Shown here: positions 38,775 through 48,730 of the stretch, one piece after another
Numbering within the stretch: the first letter of the stretch is position 1
Layout: each line of letters starts with the position of its first letter
Source: Caloramator mitchellensis
GTDB lineage: Bacteria > Bacillota > Clostridia > Clostridiales > Caloramatoraceae
NCBI RefSeq assembly: GCF_001440545.1
Contig: NZ_LKHP01000002.1
Location: forward strand, 1 to 64,000
Direction of reading: 5' to 3'
Length of the DNA: 64,000 bases
The notes under the pieces: model-generated
Seen by the model: only the letters and a program-made list of their open reading frames with translations
The model's database searches: none
What the model was told of the DNA's origin: nothing
Position numbers and translations under genes: made by a program

Positions 38775-40058
38775 ATGCAAATTCATGTTGTTAGACCAGG
38801 ACAGTCTTTATTTGAAATTGCACGAATATATAATTCAACAATTGGCGCAATTGCGGGGGCTAATGAACTTCCAAATCCAAACCAGCTAGTAGTAGGCCAA
38901 GCTCTTGTAATTCCAATAGTGGGAAGCTTCTATTGGGTTCAGCCGGGAGATAGTTTATACAGTATTGCAAGAAAATTCGGAATTAACTATCTTACACTTG
39001 CCAGGATTAATGGCATCCCTCCTAACAGACCTCTTCCTATTGGTTTAAGATTGTATATTCCCCCAATGCCAAGAAGAAAAGCAGAAATTAACGCATACGT
39101 TGAGCCATTAGGCGGGAGAGTTACGCCTGAGTTGGAACAGTCTGTTAGGAGAGTAGCACCGCATTTAACTTATCTTTCACCCTTTAGCTTCCAGATTCAG
39201 AGGGATGGAACTTTAAGGGAGCCACCATTAAATAATTTCAGAAGTATTGCGGATAACAGCGGTGCAGTTTTATTGATGGCGGTTACTAATCTTGAGGGCG
39301 GGCAATTCAGCACAGAGCTTGGAAGACTTATTTTAACAAATCAGCAGTTACAAGACACTCTGCTCAACAATATTATTTCTACTGCAAAAAGGCTTAACTT
39401 CAAGGATATACATTTTGATTTAGAGCATCTGCCTCGAGAACTTAGAGAAAATTATAACGCCTTTCTGAGAAAGGCCAAAGCAAGATTGAGCGCACAGGGC
39501 CTATTAATGTCAACTGCTCTTGCACCAAAAACAAGTGCTGCACAGACAGGTGAATGGTATGAAGCCCATGACTATAGAGCCCATGGTGAAATTGCTGACT
39601 TTGTTGTCATAATGACCTATGAATGGGGCTATAGTGGAGGACCAGCAATGCCAGTATCTCCATTGCCTGAAGTTAGAAAGGTTATTGAATATGCTTTAAC
39701 TGAGATGCCCGCCTCTAAAATTATGATGGGGCAAAATTTGTATGGATATGATTGGACTCTTCCTTTTGTTCCTGGAAGTGTTGCAAGAGCAATCAGTCCG
39801 CAAGAAGCTATTTTATTGGCTGCAGAAAACAATGTGCCTATAAGCTATGATACAACAGCTCAGGCTCCACATTTTGATTATACCGATGCAAATGGAAGAC
39901 GCCATACAGTATGGTTTGAGGATGCCCGTTCAATTCAAGCAAAATTTAACCTTGTAAAAGAATTGAACCTTAGAGGTGTAAGTTATTGGAAGCTCGGAAT
40001 TTCATTCCCACAAAATTGGCTACTTATTGAGAATAATTTTGATGTAGTAAAACGATAA
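38775..40058 (+). CDS. LysM - glycosyl hydrolase 18 protein, spore cortex N-acetylglucosaminidase (SleL/YaaH type)
   Basis: About 427 residues. Two LysM peptidoglycan-binding domains (residues 1-45 VVRPGQSLFEIARIYNST; 49-95 YWVQPGDSLYSIARKFGINY) are followed by a GH18 barrel: TYLSPFSFQIQRDGT, catalytic acid in DIHFDLEHLP, FVVIMTYEWGYSGG and GVSYWKLGISFPQNW. Lacks a signal peptide, as in spore-coat-associated SleL. It hydrolyses muramic-lactam-containing cortex during germination and indicates an endospore former. Start: ATG 38775 with AAAGGAG; the GTG at 38760 is part of the leader. Confidence 0.93.
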   Translation: MQIHVVRPGQSLFEIARIYNSTIGAIAGANELPNPNQLVVGQALVIPIVGSFYWVQPGDSLYSIARKFGINYLTLARINGIPPNRPLPIGLRLYIPPMPRRKAEINAYVEPLGGRVTPELEQSVRRVAPHLTYLSPFSFQIQRDGTLREPPLNNFRSIADNSGAVLLMAVTNLEGGQFSTELGRLILTNQQLQDTLLNNIISTAKRLNFKDIHFDLEHLPRELRENYNAFLRKAKARLSAQGLLMSTALAPKTSAAQTGEWYEAHDYRAHGEIADFVVIMTYEWGYSGGPAMPVSPLPEVRKVIEYALTEMPASKIMMGQNLYGYDWTLPFVPGSVARAISPQEAILLAAENNVPISYDTTAQAPHFDYTDANGRRHTVWFEDARSIQAKFNLVKELNLRGVSYWKLGISFPQNWLLIENNFDVVKR

Positions 40059-40078
40059 TTAAACAAGTTAACCTAATT

Positions 40079-40116
40079 AAAAATAGCTACCTGACTATAT
40101 CTCGGTAGCTATTTTT
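40079..40116. terminator. Bidirectional terminator between sleL-type gene and hut/fchA operon
   Basis: Perfect 13-bp stem AAAAATAGCTACC/GGTAGCTATTTTT with a 12-base loop; both strands carry a U-run. Located between convergent genes. Confidence 0.9.
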
Positions 40117-40142
40117 GCATAAATTATTAATTTTTATGAATA

Positions 40143-40760
40143 TCACAGAACAACCTTTTTAAGTATTTCCATTTCAACTTCATTTACCTTGCTCTCAAGT
40201 TCTGCAACTTCCTTTGAAAGCTTTTCTACAAATTCCTCATCCTTTATCGATGCAAGGTTTATTTTTACATTTAATAGTGCTGATAAAACTGCCGTTCTTG
40301 CCATCATACAGGATACTGCACCATCTGTTACTGCATTCTTGTTTCCCTTTACAACAACTACATCCGCAAGTTCGAATATCCTGAACGCATCCTTTGCAGC
40401 TTCAAGAGGAACAAGTGCAGCTTCCTTTAGAGCACTTTGGATAGCATTCTTTCTTGCTTCCTTTTCTTCGTCAGTTTCCTTAGGCATTTTAAACGCATCC
40501 ATAACTTTATCGAATGCCTTACAGTCCCTGTCTATATCTTCTAATAATTTTTCTCTTAATGCCTTTGCCTTTTCTATAATTGTCTTCATTTCATCTTGAA
40601 CTTCCTCATAACCCTTTTTACCTACAGTAAGATTTGCAACCATTTCAGAAAGTGCCGCTGCAATCGAGCCTGATAAAGCCGCTACGCTTCCGCCGCCTGG
40701 AACAGGTGCAGAACTTGCAGTCTCTTCAACAAAACCTCTGACAGTTTTTTCAATAAGCAT
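40143..40760 (-). CDS. fchA: Formimidoyltetrahydrofolate cyclodeaminase
   Basis: Converts 5-formimino-THF to 5,10-methenyl-THF and ammonia. About 205 residues, all-helical, with the family start LIEKTVRGFVEETASSAPVP, the GGGSVAALSGSIAAAL turn and MVANLTVGKKGYEEV. The upstream reading from 40817 adds an unlikely tail overlapping hutI by 68 bases; an ATG at 40760 with GGAAAGGG matches relatives (MLIEKTV). Last gene of the fhs-hutU-ftcD-hutI-fchA operon; a decayed second copy lies at 32870-33113. Confidence 0.95.
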   Translation of the reverse strand: MLIEKTVRGFVEETASSAPVPGGGSVAALSGSIAAALSEMVANLTVGKKGYEEVQDEMKTIIEKAKALREKLLEDIDRDCKAFDKVMDAFKMPKETDEEKEARKNAIQSALKEAALVPLEAAKDAFRIFELADVVVVKGNKNAVTDGAVSCMMARTAVLSALLNVKINLASIKDEEFVEKLSKEVAELESKVNEVEMEILKKVVL

Positions 40761-42024
40761 ATCTATCATCCCTTTCCTTATCAAATACCAATTTACCTCT
40801 TTTGATAACCTTTTCAACTGAACTTATTCCAATATGATATGGTATAAATTTATACGATGGATGTTCCAAAATAACAATATCCGCCTGCTTGCCTTGGTCT
40901 AAGCTCCCAATTTCCTTTTCCCTTCCTATAGCTGCTGCTGCATTTATCGTTATTGCAGTAATAGCCTCTTCTAAAGTCATGTTCATATATAAAGTAGAAA
41001 GTGCAACGACAAAGGCTAAATTTTCTGTAAAGCAGCTTCCTGGGTTAAAATCGCTTGCAAGAGCAACTGATGCACCACTGTCTATCATATGTCTTGCCCT
41101 TGCGTAATGTTCCCTTAGACTAAAGGCAGTTGCAGGGAGCAATGTTGCAATAACACCTTTTTCTGCCATACTCTTTATTCCCTCATCACTGGCCTGCAGA
41201 AGATGGTCAGCAGAAGTTGCTCCAACCTCTGCAGCAAGTTCGGCACCACCTAATGACACTATTTCATCTGCGTGCATCTTTAATTTGAATCCCATTTGCT
41301 TTGCTGCCAGTAAAAGCCTTCTTGATTCTTCAATTGAAAATACATTTTTTTCGCAGAACACATCAACAAATTCAGCAAGATTTTTTTCCTTAATATATGG
41401 CAGAACCTCTTTTATTATATATTCTATATAATCCATTCCTCTTCCTTTGTATTCAGTTGGAACAGAATGAGCCCCAAGATATGTTTTTACAATATCAACA
41501 GGATGTATTTTATTTAGCTCCTCATAAACCTCAAGCTGCTTTACTTCAGTATCAAAATCAAGTCCATAGCCTGATTTTCCTTCAACTGTTGTAACTCCAA
41601 AGCTGAGCATTGAGTTTAATCTCTTAAGTCCAAGTTCAACTAATTCTTCCTTCGAAGCTTGTCTTGTTCCTCTTACAGAGTTTATTATTCCTCCGCCCTT
41701 TTGCATTATCTCCATATAGGTTGCACCCTTGAGCCTTAAGTAATACTCATCGGCTCTATAACCTCCAAATACAAAGTGGGTATGGGAATCTATAAACCCT
41801 GGTAAAATTGCCTTTCCCTTTGCGTCGATTACTTCATACTCTTTTTCATCAATATTTCTTAAAACTTCTTGAGTTTTCCCGACAAGTTTGATTATTCCGT
41901 CCTCAACAACAACTGCACCATCTTCAATTATATTAAGTTCATTCATGTTTTGGCCTTTTTTTGCCTCAAAGCCTGAACAGGTTACAACCTCGCTTGCATT
42001 TTTAATAAGAAGCTTGTTTTTCAT
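40750..42024 (-). CDS. hutI: Imidazolonepropionase
   Basis: Amidohydrolase opening imidazolonepropionate to formiminoglutamate in histidine breakdown. 424 residues. Metal site: IDSHTHFVFGGYRADEYYLR, the second histidine region FKLKMHADEIVSLGGAEL, TSADHLLQ and the aspartate in ALASDFNPGSCF. The N-terminal composite domain contains VVVEDGIIKLVG, ending VEKVIKRGKLVFDKERD. Four bases separate it from the ftcD-like gene. Motifs such as GKSGYGLDFDTEVKQLEV are typical of HutI, making other amidohydrolase functions unlikely. Confidence 0.96.
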   Translation of the reverse strand: MKNKLLIKNASEVVTCSGFEAKKGQNMNELNIIEDGAVVVEDGIIKLVGKTQEVLRNIDEKEYEVIDAKGKAILPGFIDSHTHFVFGGYRADEYYLRLKGATYMEIMQKGGGIINSVRGTRQASKEELVELGLKRLNSMLSFGVTTVEGKSGYGLDFDTEVKQLEVYEELNKIHPVDIVKTYLGAHSVPTEYKGRGMDYIEYIIKEVLPYIKEKNLAEFVDVFCEKNVFSIEESRRLLLAAKQMGFKLKMHADEIVSLGGAELAAEVGATSADHLLQASDEGIKSMAEKGVIATLLPATAFSLREHYARARHMIDSGASVALASDFNPGSCFTENLAFVVALSTLYMNMTLEEAITAITINAAAAIGREKEIGSLDQGKQADIVILEHPSYKFIPYHIGISSVEKVIKRGKLVFDKERDDRYAY

Positions 42025-42028
42025 ATCC

Positions 42029-42931
42029 TCACTCCATTATTCTGTTTTCTAAAACTTGATCCATTGAGAAATCTTCAACTCCGAGGTAGTAAACTGCTGT
42101 ATCAATCAATGCCTCCATTGGTAAAAGACCAATAATTTCGCTTCCTATTACAGGAACACCATATCTTCTTGCCTCAACCTTTATTAGTTCAAAGGCTCTG
42201 TAAAGTGCGGTCTTTGTATAGTCAGTCATGTTCATTGATACCTGAACTATTCCTCTATCCTTAAGTTCAATACCAATTGCCTTGCAGTATCTTAAACCGC
42301 CATTTAGGAATCTTACATTCTTTGCAATTTTGTTTGCAATTTCTATATTGTTAGTTCCAAGGTTAACGTTAAATGCAACAAGGGGCATTCTTGCGCCAGT
42401 CGCAGTAACTCCAGCTGTTGGATGAACTTCAGTTGGTCCAAAGTCAGGTTTCCATTCAGGCTGTTTAATCTTTTCAAACATTCCTTCATATTCGCCTTTT
42501 CTAATATTTGCAAGGTTTTCCCTATCTGGTGAAGAAGCTGATTTTTCATATAGGAATATTGGAACATTATACCTTTCTGCAGCTTCCTTTGCAAATTCCT
42601 TTGAAAGCTCAACTGCCTCTGTCATAGTCATATTCTTTACGGGGATGAATGGAACGACATCAACTGCCCCCATTCTTGGATGTTCTCCCTTATGATTTCT
42701 CATGTCTATAACTTCTATTGCAACTCCCATAGCTTCAAGCATGGCATTCTTAACTGCCTGTGGCTCTCCAACAACAGTTACAACTACTCTGTTGTGGTCT
42801 GCATCTCTTTTATAATCAAGAAGTTTAACATTATCCTTGCCTCTAAATGGATTTACTATTTTTTCAATTTTATCAAGGTCTATTCCTTCGCTGAAATTTG
42901 GAACGCATTCAACAATTTTTGTCATGCCCAT
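42029..42931 (-). CDS. Glutamate formimidoyltransferase (FtcD N-domain type)
   Basis: Transfers the formimino group of formiminoglutamate to tetrahydrofolate. 300 residues, equal to the transferase half of animal FTCD; the cyclodeaminase half is the separate fchA gene. Landmarks: KIVECVPNFSEGIDLDKIEK, LDYKRDADHNRVVVTVVGEP, HPRMGAVDVVPFIPV, FGPTEVHPTAGVTATGARMP and SMNMTDYTKTALYRAFELI. The enzyme family also includes forms acting on formiminoglycine in purine fermenters, so the substrate is not settled by sequence alone. Good RBS AAAGGG before ATG 42931. Confidence 0.93.
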   Translation of the reverse strand: MGMTKIVECVPNFSEGIDLDKIEKIVNPFRGKDNVKLLDYKRDADHNRVVVTVVGEPQAVKNAMLEAMGVAIEVIDMRNHKGEHPRMGAVDVVPFIPVKNMTMTEAVELSKEFAKEAAERYNVPIFLYEKSASSPDRENLANIRKGEYEGMFEKIKQPEWKPDFGPTEVHPTAGVTATGARMPLVAFNVNLGTNNIEIANKIAKNVRFLNGGLRYCKAIGIELKDRGIVQVSMNMTDYTKTALYRAFELIKVEARRYGVPVIGSEIIGLLPMEALIDTAVYYLGVEDFSMDQVLENRIME

Positions 42932-42983
42932 AGTATCATCCCTTTCTTTAGTCTTTATAATAGGGGGACAAAATCCCCCCTTT

Positions 42984-45017
42984 TTATCTTTCTAATCCAT
43001 GTCTTTTAAGTGCCTTCTCAACTGCATCCTTAACAAGATTATCATCCGCAACAAATGGCAACGTTACATGATCAGTTGAGCTTTTTTTGTTGTGTTCAAC
43101 AATAACTTCAATTGCATGTTCATTTCTTGCCCAAGCTCTTCTTGCAACTCCTCCTAGAACGTCCCACATCATAGCGCTCTTTATTATCTCATCTATTCTA
43201 TAGCTTCCGTCAAGCACAAGGCCAAATCCACCGTTTATAGATTTTCCAATTCCAACTCCGCCTCCGTTATGAAGTGCTATAAGACTCATTCCTCTTGCTG
43301 CATTTCCTGCAAAGCAGTGGGTTGCCATGTCCGCCATTATATTGCTTCCATCCTTTATATTTGCAGTTTCTCTAAATGGAGAATCTGTTCCTGATACATC
43401 GTGGTGGTCGCGGCCAAGCATTATAGGGCCAACTTCTCCTCTTCTTACCATTTCGTTGAACTTAAGCGCAATCTTTGTTCTTCCTTCTGCATCCTGATAC
43501 AGTATTCTTGCTTTGGTTCCAACAACCAATTTGTTCTTTTCTGCGTCCCTTATCCAAACCCAGTTGTCCCTGTCCTGTGGTCTTCTATTAGGATCAATGC
43601 ATTCCATAGCAGCCCTGTCTGTCTTTCTCAAATCCTCTTCGTCACCGCTAAGACATACCCATCTGAATGGACCATAACCATAGTCAAAAAGCATAGGTCC
43701 CATTATATCCTCAACATATGAAGGGAAAATAAATCCATTCTTAGGATCATTGCCCTTTGCTATTTCCTTTACTCCAGCATCAAAAACAGCCTTCATAAAT
43801 GAGTTGCCGTAGTCAAAAAAGTAGGTTCCTCTTTCAACAAGAGTTTTTATAAGCTCATAATGTCTTCTTAAACTCTTATCAACAAGTTCAGTGAATTTTT
43901 CCCTGTCTGTCTCAAGAAGTTTAGTTCTTTCATCAAAGGTCAAGCCCTGAGGACAGTATCCTCCCTCATAAACAGCATGGCAGGATGTCTGGTCTGATAA
44001 AAGGTCCACATGAATATTGTTTTTAACAGCATATTCTAAAAGGTCAACTACATTTCCGTGGTAAGCAATTGAAATAGGCTCCTTTTTTGCCATATATTCT
44101 TGAGCTACTCTGTATACTTCCTCTAAATCTGAAGATACAAGCTTAACCCACCCTTGATTGTATCTTGTCATTATTCTTGAATAGTCAACCTCGGCGATTA
44201 TTCCAACTCCGTTTGCAATCTCAATTGCCTTTGGCTGAGCGCCGCTCATTCCACCAAGACCTGATGATATGAATAGTCTTCCCCTTAAATCCTCATCATG
44301 CTGAAGTCCAAGCTTTAATCTACCAGCATTTAAAATAGTATTGAAGGTTCCATGAACAATACCCTGTGGGCCTATATACATCCATCCTCCTGCAGTCATC
44401 TGTCCATAGTTTGCAACCCCCATTTCCTCTGCAATTTCCCAGTCGTGTGGATTGTCAAACATACCTACCATAAGTGCATTTGTTATTATTACCCTTGGAG
44501 CTTCAGGTCTTGACTTAAAGAGTCCAACAGGATGTCCTGATGCAACTACCAATGTCTGGTCCTGTGTCATTACCTCAAGATATTTTATTATAAGTCTATA
44601 TTGCATCCAGTTGTGGCATACCGAACCTGTTTCACCATAAGTTACAAGTTCATACGGATAAAGCGCTATATCAAAATCAAGATTGTTGTCTATCATTACC
44701 TGAAATGCCTTGCCTTCAATGCAATTGCCCTTGTATTCATGGATTGGCTTGGCTTTAATGTTTCCTTCTGGCCTAAATCTGTATCCATATATTCTTCCCC
44801 TTGTTAAAAGCTCCTCCATAAACTCCGGCGCAAGCATTTCGTGGTATTCCTCTGGAATATACCTAAGGGCATTTTTAAGTGCTATTTCAGTCTGCTCCTT
44901 TGTTAGTCTAAAACCTCTATTAGGAGCTCTTCTGATTCCTTCTACGAATTTAGGATATTCAGGTATCTCATCAAGTTTTATTTTCATCGCATCTTTTATA
45001 TCCAAGTTGCTAATCAT
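42984..45017 (-). CDS. hutU: Urocanate hydratase
   Basis: NAD+-dependent hydration of urocanate to imidazolonepropionate. 677 residues, longer than the roughly 550 residues of proteobacterial HutU but typical of the clostridial form, with an extended N-terminus (KIKLDEIPEYPKFVEGIRRA) and C-terminus. Conserved core: VASGHPVGLFKSRPEAPRV, GGWMYIGPQGIVHGTFNT, SGLGGMSGAQPKAIEIA, HVDLLSDQTSCHAVYEGGY, YGPFRWVCLSGDEEDL and NGGGVGIGKSINGGFG. No hutH (histidine ammonia-lyase) gene is found in this window. Confidence 0.97.
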   Translation of the reverse strand: MISNLDIKDAMKIKLDEIPEYPKFVEGIRRAPNRGFRLTKEQTEIALKNALRYIPEEYHEMLAPEFMEELLTRGRIYGYRFRPEGNIKAKPIHEYKGNCIEGKAFQVMIDNNLDFDIALYPYELVTYGETGSVCHNWMQYRLIIKYLEVMTQDQTLVVASGHPVGLFKSRPEAPRVIITNALMVGMFDNPHDWEIAEEMGVANYGQMTAGGWMYIGPQGIVHGTFNTILNAGRLKLGLQHDEDLRGRLFISSGLGGMSGAQPKAIEIANGVGIIAEVDYSRIMTRYNQGWVKLVSSDLEEVYRVAQEYMAKKEPISIAYHGNVVDLLEYAVKNNIHVDLLSDQTSCHAVYEGGYCPQGLTFDERTKLLETDREKFTELVDKSLRRHYELIKTLVERGTYFFDYGNSFMKAVFDAGVKEIAKGNDPKNGFIFPSYVEDIMGPMLFDYGYGPFRWVCLSGDEEDLRKTDRAAMECIDPNRRPQDRDNWVWIRDAEKNKLVVGTKARILYQDAEGRTKIALKFNEMVRRGEVGPIMLGRDHHDVSGTDSPFRETANIKDGSNIMADMATHCFAGNAARGMSLIALHNGGGVGIGKSINGGFGLVLDGSYRIDEIIKSAMMWDVLGGVARRAWARNEHAIEVIVEHNKKSSTDHVTLPFVADDNLVKDAVEKALKRHGLER

Positions 45018-45036
45018 TATATCACCTCTTAATAAA

Positions 45037-46719
45037 TTAGAACAATCCAGTTATATTTCCGTTTTCGTCAATGTCTATTTTTTCAGCTGATGGAACCTTT
45101 GGAAGTCCTGGCATTGTCATAATGTCGCCTGTTAGAACAACTATAAATCCTGCTCCTGCTGAAAGTCTGACTTCCTTAACTGTTACATCAAAGTCCTTTG
45201 GTGCACCTAAAAGGGCTGGGTTGTCTGAGAATGAATATTGAGTCTTTGCCATACAGATTGGAAGCTTATCAAGTCCCATCTCTTCAATCTTTTGAACCTG
45301 CTTCATTGCCTGTTGAGTAAACACAGCTCCGTTTGCTCCATATATATTTCTTGCAATCTTATTTACCTTTTCTACAATTGACTCATTTACATCGTATAGG
45401 AAGTTGAAGTTTGGCTTGTTGTTTTCAATTAGGTTTACTAATTTTTGAGCCATGTCGATTCCGCCTTCTCCACCCTTTGCCCAAACTTCATTGAGTGATA
45501 CTTCAACATTTATCTTCTGGCAAAGTTTTTGTAAAAGCTCTATTTCAGCTTCAGTATCGCTCACGAATCTATTTATTGCAACCAACACTGGCAATCCATA
45601 TTTTCTTATGTTGTTTACATGTCTTTCAAGGTTTTCAAATCCTCTTTCAAGAGCCTGTAAATTTTCCTTTCCAAGGTCAGCCTTTAACACACCGCCGTGC
45701 ATCTTTAACGCTCTTATCGTTGCTACAATAACAACTGCATCTGGGTTAAATCCTGCATATCTGCACTTGATGTCGAGGAACTTTTCAGCGCCAAGGTCTG
45801 CACCAAATCCAGCTTCAGTTACAAGATAATCCCCAAGCTTTAATCCAAGCTTTGTAGCCATTATACTATTGCAGCCGTGGGCAATATTTGCAAACGGTCC
45901 TCCATGAATAAGAGCTGGTGTGTTTTCAAGCGTCTGAACAAGATTTGGCTTTATTGCATCCTTCATTAAAACCGCCATTGCACCTTGAACGTTTAAATCT
46001 CTTATTGTAACTGGTTTTCCTTCATAAGTATAGGCAACAACCATTCTTGCGAATCTTTCCTTAAGGTCCATAAGGTCGCTTGCAAGGCAAAGTGCTGCCA
46101 TAACCTCAGATGCAACAGTAATCATAAATCCATCTTCTCTAACAAATCCATTGGCCTTTCCACCAAGTCCCACAACTATGTGTCTTAGTGCTCTGTCGTT
46201 CATATCAAGAACTCTTTTCCAAGCTATTTGTCTTGAGTCTATTCCTAATGCATTCCCTTGATGGATATGGTTATCTATAGCTGCTGCAACTAAATTGTGA
46301 GCTGCAGTAATAGCGTGCATATCCCCTGTAAAATGTAAATTTATATCCTCCATCGGAACAACCTGAGCGTATCCACCACCTGCTGCACCGCCTTTAACTC
46401 CAAATACAGGTCCTAAAGAAGGCTCTCTTAATGCGATAACTGCCTTTTTGCCTATTTTATTTAAAGCCTGGCCAAGACCTACTGTAGTTGTTGATTTCCC
46501 TTCCCCTGCCGGTGTCGGATTTATTGCAGTAACTAAAACAAGCTTTCCATCAGGCTTATCCTTTAGTCTTTTATAAATATCAAGTGAGATTTTTGCCTTA
46601 TACTTTCCATATAATTCGATTTCGTCCTCTTCAATTCCCCATTCTTTTGCAATTTCTGCTATTGGCTTCATTTTAGCACTCTGTGCTATTTCGATATCGC
46701 TTGGAACTTTAACTTCCAT
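45037..46719 (-). CDS. fhs: Formate--tetrahydrofolate ligase
   Basis: Reversible ATP-dependent formylation of THF; in amino-acid and purine fermenters it runs backwards to make ATP from formyl-THF. 560 residues. P-loop [59 protein letters not shown] and [20 protein letters not shown] identify it. First gene of the leftward histidine/C1 operon; it implies that the formimino group removed by FtcD/FchA is used for energy. Confidence 0.98.
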   Translation of the reverse strand: MEVKVPSDIEIAQSAKMKPIAEIAKEWGIEEDEIELYGKYKAKISLDIYKRLKDKPDGKLVLVTAINPTPAGEGKSTTTVGLGQALNKIGKKAVIALREPSLGPVFGVKGGAAGGGYAQVVPMEDINLHFTGDMHAITAAHNLVAAAIDNHIHQGNALGIDSRQIAWKRVLDMNDRALRHIVVGLGGKANGFVREDGFMITVASEVMAALCLASDLMDLKERFARMVVAYTYEGKPVTIRDLNVQGAMAVLMKDAIKPNLVQTLENTPALIHGGPFANIAHGCNSIMATKLGLKLGDYLVTEAGFGADLGAEKFLDIKCRYAGFNPDAVVIVATIRALKMHGGVLKADLGKENLQALERGFENLERHVNNIRKYGLPVLVAINRFVSDTEAEIELLQKLCQKINVEVSLNEVWAKGGEGGIDMAQKLVNLIENNKPNFNFLYDVNESIVEKVNKIARNIYGANGAVFTQQAMKQVQKIEEMGLDKLPICMAKTQYSFSDNPALLGAPKDFDVTVKEVRLSAGAGFIVVLTGDIMTMPGLPKVPSAEKIDIDENGNITGLF

Positions 46720-46770
46720 ATGTTTATAACCCCTTTCATTTGTAGTTAATATAATTTTAACATTTGAGTG

Positions 46771-46792
46771 TCTAAAAATCGTCTAAAAATCG
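46771..46792. repeat. Two tandem copies of TCTAAAAATCG upstream of fhs
   Basis: Perfect 11-bp tandem duplication 52 bases before the fhs start codon, in the divergent spacer. Position fits an operator or promoter element, but function is unknown. The rest of the 46720-47113 spacer is AT-rich. Confidence 0.4.
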
Positions 46793-47043
46793 CTATATTA
46801 TAATTTGTGATTTATTTTTAATCTCTATTAAAATATTTTTATATTAAAATAAAAATTTTTTTATTTCTCTTTTTTCTTAAAATTAATTTATAGAAAATAT
46901 TTGCATATCATAATTCTGAAAAAACGCCCATAATATATGATTTTTAATGCTTTTTAACGACATTGACTGAAGGCATTTCAAATATTTCACCATTGTTCAC
47001 AATATATTGAATTAACAGAATTTTACTACTTTTTGTAGAATGA

Positions 47044-47071
47044 TTGCATTTATTGTCGATAACGATATAAT
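47044..47071 (+). promoter_or_regulatory. Predicted promoter of the amino-acid permease gene
   Basis: TTGCAT (47044-47049), 16 bases, TATAAT (47066-47071); leader of about 35 bases to the ATG at 47114, which has the strong site GGGGAGGAG. Confidence 0.65.
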
Positions 47072-47113
47072 GGATATTGTAAAAAATATGTTAATACGGG
47101 GAGGAGAAAAATC

Positions 47114-48634
47114 ATGGCATCAAGCCCAAAGAGTTCAAAAAAACTCACACTGGTATCATTAATTCTTATGATTTTTACTTCAGTGTATGGATTTAACAAC
47201 ATTCCAAGATCATTCTACAAGATGGGATACGCAGCTATTCCATGGTATATTCTTTCAGGTATAACATTCTTTATACCATTTGCATTCATGATGGCTGAAT
47301 TCGGTGCTGCCTTCAAAAACGAAAAGGGTGGTATCTACTCATGGATGGAAAAATCAATAGGACCTAAGTTTGCATTCATCGGAACATTCATGTGGTATGT
47401 ATCATACATCATCTGGATGGTTAACGTATCACAGGGTATGTGGATTCCTCTATCAAATGCAATATTTGGTAAGGATACAACTAAGACATGGTCATTGTTA
47501 GGACTTTCAGCTCCACAAACACTTGCTGTATTAGGTATAGCTTGGATAATACTTGTTACTTATCTTTCATCAAAGGGTCTTGACAAGATAAAGAAGATAA
47601 CATCACTTGGTGGAACAGCTGTAGCAGGACTTAACATACTTTTATGGGTAGGAGCTTTATTAATATTAGTATTAAACAAAGGACAACTTGCTGAACCAAT
47701 AGTTGGACTTGCATCATTTACTCAATCACCAAATCCAAAATTTGCTGGAAATATGATAGCAGGACTTGCTTTCGTTGTTTACGCAATATTCGCTTATGGT
47801 GGAATTGAAGTTGCAAGTGGTCTTGTTGACCAAACTGAAAACCCAGAAAAGACTCTTCCAAAAGGAATTACTATTTCAGCTATTATTATAACAATCGGTT
47901 ATTCATTAGGTATACTTCTTGTTGGTATATTCACTAACTGGACAAAGGTTATAAACGTTGAAGGCGTTCACCTTGGAAACGCTGGTTACGTTGTAATGGG
48001 TAACTTAGGATATCAAATGGGACTTGCATTTGGCGCGAGCGAAGCAGCAGCTGTAGCTCTTGGACAATGGATTTCAAGATTCGTTGGTCTTTCAATGTTC
48101 TTTGCCCTTATGGGTGCATTCTTTACATTAACTTATGCTCCATTGAAGCAAATGATTGAAGGAACACCATCTGAACTTTGGCCAGGAAGACTTGGAGAAG
48201 TTAAAGACGGTATGCCAACATTCGCTATGTGGGTTCAATGTGCAATTGTTGTTGTTATGATTGCTCTTATAGCTATCGGTGGAGATTCAATGGCTAAGTT
48301 CTTCGAAATACTTGTTATGATGACTAACGTAGGTATGACTTTACCATATATGTTTATCTCAATAGCATTTGCTCCATTTAAGAAGAAGACTGAAATACAC
48401 AAGCCATTTGAAATATTCAAGACTTACAACAGTGCATTAATCTGGACAGTATTAGTTACTCTAACAGTTGGATTTGCTAACTTCTTTACAATACTTGAAC
48501 CAGCTCTTGCTGGAGATATGAAGACTACATTCTGGTCAGTAGCAGGTCCAATATTCTTCGGAATAGTAGCTGTTCTTATGTATGCAAGATATGAAAAGAA
48601 AATAGCTGCAAACAAAGGCGAAAAAGCTGCATAA
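47114..48634 (+). CDS. APC-family amino-acid permease (glutamate/GABA-type antiporter family)
   Basis: 506 residues, about 12-14 membrane helices. The N-terminus KLTLVSLILMIFTSVYGFNN and the FAYGGIEVASGLVDQTENPE segment (membrane helix 6 region) match the amino-acid/polyamine/organocation transporters of the YjeM/GadC group. Its codon usage is strikingly uniform (many GGA, CTT, ACA, GCT codons) compared with neighbours and its RBS and promoter are strong, implying high expression. Divergent from the histidine/C1 operon; import of histidine or glutamate, or exchange of a substrate with a product, is plausible but not shown. Confidence 0.92.
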   Translation: MASSPKSSKKLTLVSLILMIFTSVYGFNNIPRSFYKMGYAAIPWYILSGITFFIPFAFMMAEFGAAFKNEKGGIYSWMEKSIGPKFAFIGTFMWYVSYIIWMVNVSQGMWIPLSNAIFGKDTTKTWSLLGLSAPQTLAVLGIAWIILVTYLSSKGLDKIKKITSLGGTAVAGLNILLWVGALLILVLNKGQLAEPIVGLASFTQSPNPKFAGNMIAGLAFVVYAIFAYGGIEVASGLVDQTENPEKTLPKGITISAIIITIGYSLGILLVGIFTNWTKVINVEGVHLGNAGYVVMGNLGYQMGLAFGASEAAAVALGQWISRFVGLSMFFALMGAFFTLTYAPLKQMIEGTPSELWPGRLGEVKDGMPTFAMWVQCAIVVVMIALIAIGGDSMAKFFEILVMMTNVGMTLPYMFISIAFAPFKKKTEIHKPFEIFKTYNSALIWTVLVTLTVGFANFFTILEPALAGDMKTTFWSVAGPIFFGIVAVLMYARYEKKIAANKGEKAA

Positions 48635-48640
48635 TATTTT

Positions 48641-48666
48641 AGCCCGGCAATGCCGGGCTTTTATAT
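48641..48666 (+). terminator. Rho-independent terminator after the permease
   Basis: GC-rich 9-bp stem AGCCCGGCA/TGCCGGGCT with a one-base formal loop, followed by TTATATTT. Confidence 0.85.
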
Positions 48667-48730
48667 TTAAGGGGTATCCATATGCTAAACTCTCAAACTT
48701 ATATTAACTACTCTCACTATTTTTCATCTT

